Part shown: in pieces, positions 62,236 to 64,000 of the stretch | Numbering within the stretch: position 1 is the first letter of the stretch | Layout: each line of letters starts with the position of its first letter | Assembly: GCF_001039355.2 (NCBI RefSeq) | Contig: NW_019774358.1 | Coordinates: forward strand, 410,577-474,576 | DNA: 64,000 nucleotides | DNA from: Lingula anatina | Taxonomy: Eukaryota > Brachiopoda > Lingulata > Lingulida > Lingulidae | Reading direction: 5' to 3' | Translations under genes and position numbers: made by a program | Notes under the pieces: model-generated | Databases searched by the model: none | Told to the model about the DNA's origin: nothing | What the model saw: the letters and a program-made list of their open reading frames with translations, nothing else

Positions 62236-63085
62236 TTTATTAATGTCTCATGTTTAAGAATAAAAACCACCATACTAACGGTTATGAGAGATTAAAACCT
62301 GTGAAAGTACAATTAAAATTCAGGAAAGATTTATAAATTAAATTACTGAGCATTTAAAGACATAAAAATAATATTATATGTAAAACCTTTTCAATTCCTC
62401 TGTATTAAACTGATTTTTCCCACATCTTTGCGGGTACTTATTTTGCTGTCTTAAGTTGTAACTGGTCATTTTGCATGATAAATATAAACTTCTCAGTGTC
62501 ATTAAATGCAATAAAATGTTCTTCAAAAAGAATCACTAAGTTAAAAAGGTCTACTCTAACGTCTTTATAGAGTTGACAGTTAATCAAAAAATGTTTCTCG
62601 CTTTCTACTTCTTTTGAAGTACAATGTATGCATAAACGCCCATTCAGCGGTGTATTACAATAACGCCCGATTTCCACTCTGAGGGGTGCGCTACCACAAA
62701 CGAGTGAAACCAAAGTTCGTCAGTGTGCTCTGCTCGCTGAGTTTTAGCATGTACATAAGTAAGATTCTGTCACAAGTGCACGTTTAAACATCCCATAAGT
62801 TCGTAGTTTATTACCATTATAATGGTTTTTATCATCCCTGAACTTAGTTTTCCGTACATTTTCATCAGCGGATTTTAAAGCTATTCTAGCCAAGGAAGTG
62901 TCGAAAAGGCCTTCCTCCCTATGTACGTCCACCTGAAACTGTAGGGCCAAACTCGGCTTCCCCAACGCGACATTTTTAAGTGGCCATTTGTGAATTGCTT
63001 TAATAGGTCTGGTATCGTTGAAGAGAAATATTGTATTAAGCATGACACAGGGATGGAAACTTGGTTTCGTCGTGTTTAGCTCCAC
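62195..63085 (-). mobile_element. Decayed LINE-type reverse transcriptase C-terminus with (ATT)n tail
   Basis: Minus-strand frames at 63085-62744 and 62713-62438 carry, in order, KLRTYGMFK, a stop, LVCGSAPLRVEIGRY, CIHCTSKEVESEKHFLINC and a trailing LYKDVRVDLF. This order (LRTY-FK, APLR-E-GRY, C-x2-C, E-HFL-C, Y-R) is typical of the C-terminal zinc-knuckle part of non-LTR retrotransposon polymerases. An in-frame stop and the missing upstream RT core show it is dead. An (ATT)n run (62195-62235) lies about 200 bp beyond the stop on the element's 3' side, as expected for LINEs with microsatellite tails. The clade is not assigned. Confidence 0.7.
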
Positions 63086-64000
63086 CTATTTTAAGAGGGG
63101 GGAGAAGTACATGTGGTCGACTGCTCCCCCCCCCCCCCCCCCCCCCCAGGACCCGCCATTGTGGATAAATTCGAGGCGACGCCCTATCCCGTTTAAAAGG
63201 AAGCAATTTAAAGAGGCTGTGATACTGTCATAATGGTACCTACCTCATATTTTGCAACGTGCAGCGAGTGGTGACATATTTGAAAGAATAGTCAACTGCA
63301 AAGCGGTTTATGTTAGTTGGTAACTTTTTAACAATTTTTGATGGGCAATGCATTAGTAATAAGGGAGCGGGAACTGCTGTATTGTCAGGCTTGGTGCAGG
63401 CATCGACGATTATGGTCCTCCAGTTAACTCTGTTTTCAGTCGACTGGATGAGCTCGTTATTGTACAGTTGTTCATTTGTTGCGAAGTCATTAAGGCTATC
63501 AATGTCTTATGTTCTTTGTCTTTCTCTACTTCTTCTTCATTTAATTTCCCACAGAGTACATGTACCGGGTTTTCTATTCGTCTTTTATAATTGTAATTAG
63601 AGAATTAAAAAAAAAAGAGAATTCAAAAAACATCTCTTCGAACATTGTGTTTACATATATCATTACACGCTTTCTCATTAGTATTTTTGAAAACTTGTAC
63701 ACTTACAAGCAAATGAAAGTAGTAAAAATCGAAAAAAATGCGAAACTCACAATTATTTCTGTGAAGGAAACAAAAAGTGAAAATGATAATTGCTTCTGTT
63801 TGAAAAACATTTTGCCTTGGGAAAATCGTTATCAAATCAATTATAGGATTTTATTTGTGTTTTAAAGTTAATGGCTTACGCTTGCAGATAATAATTAAAG
63901 AGGCGTCAAATAAATAAAAGGATAGGGAGTTATTGAGTGTAAGTTAAAATTTTTAGGGGTCAACAAGTGTAGAATTCGTTTTCGTGGTGAAAAAAGATGG
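63086..64000. other. Right-edge DNA without recognised genes
   Basis: Poly-C at about 63127-63149, then AT-rich DNA. I could not extend the reverse transcriptase upstream here. Open frames lack domains. Confidence 0.5.

Noticed and set aside
63310-63865. Hydrophobic open frames near the right edge
   Set aside because: AT-rich composition, no domain and no link to the LINE fragment.

Overview
The window is animal nuclear DNA: AT-rich, intron-rich, with GT-AG splice sites, many microsatellites and many foldback elements. It most likely comes from a marine invertebrate; I cannot assign the phylum from sequence alone. No prokaryotic operons, CRISPR arrays, rRNA or tRNA genes are visible. Coding content is a BTB-BACK-Kelch gene on the minus strand at the left edge, then a tandem, all plus-strand cluster of TNF-superfamily ligand genes filling about 17-62 kb.

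Layout. 0.3-3.3 kb: KLHL-type gene, running off the left edge. 4.1-17.1 kb: no convincing gene; it holds a CCAAT/kB-motif cluster at 5.3-5.4 kb and several foldback elements. 17.25-27.64 kb: an eight-exon ectodysplasin-A-like TNF ligand with a membrane anchor, furin site, Cys cluster, short collagen stretch and TNF homology domain (THD). 29.1-41.9 kb: copies of a three-exon TNF ligand ('gene B') and a second EDA-like gene, interrupted by three single-N assembly joins. 43.5-45.0, 46.4-48.3, 49.6-52.2 and 59.8-62.0 kb: four more distinct TNF ligands (C, D, E, F). 57.1 kb: an orphan exon resembling a TNF-ligand first exon. 62.2-63.1 kb: a decayed LINE reverse-transcriptase tail on the minus strand.

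The ligand genes share one plan. Exon 1 encodes a hydrophobic anchor plus a stalk and ends in phase 0. In B-F a short exon 2 carries the first THD strand and ends in phase 1. One exon (B, C) or two exons (D, E, F, split by a phase-2 intron) encode the rest of the THD, ending in a YFG/YWG-type C-terminus. The two EDA-like genes use eight exons with very small collagen exons. They share a promoter footprint: an NRF1-like palindrome, a TATA-like box, and a palindromic NF-kB-type site about 36-38 nt before the ATG.

The most important caveat is assembly. The 698 bases left of the first N (29143-29840) recur without indels right of the second N (34487-35184). The segment between the Ns (29842-34485) is a diverged copy of the sequence that follows, and it stops in mid-gene. 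The simplest reading is an alternative-haplotype contig wedged into the scaffold. The true locus would then have two EDA-like genes and one gene B, giving seven distinct TNF ligands in total. A hAT-like 168-bp element with a perfect 8-bp target duplication is present in one copy and absent from the other.
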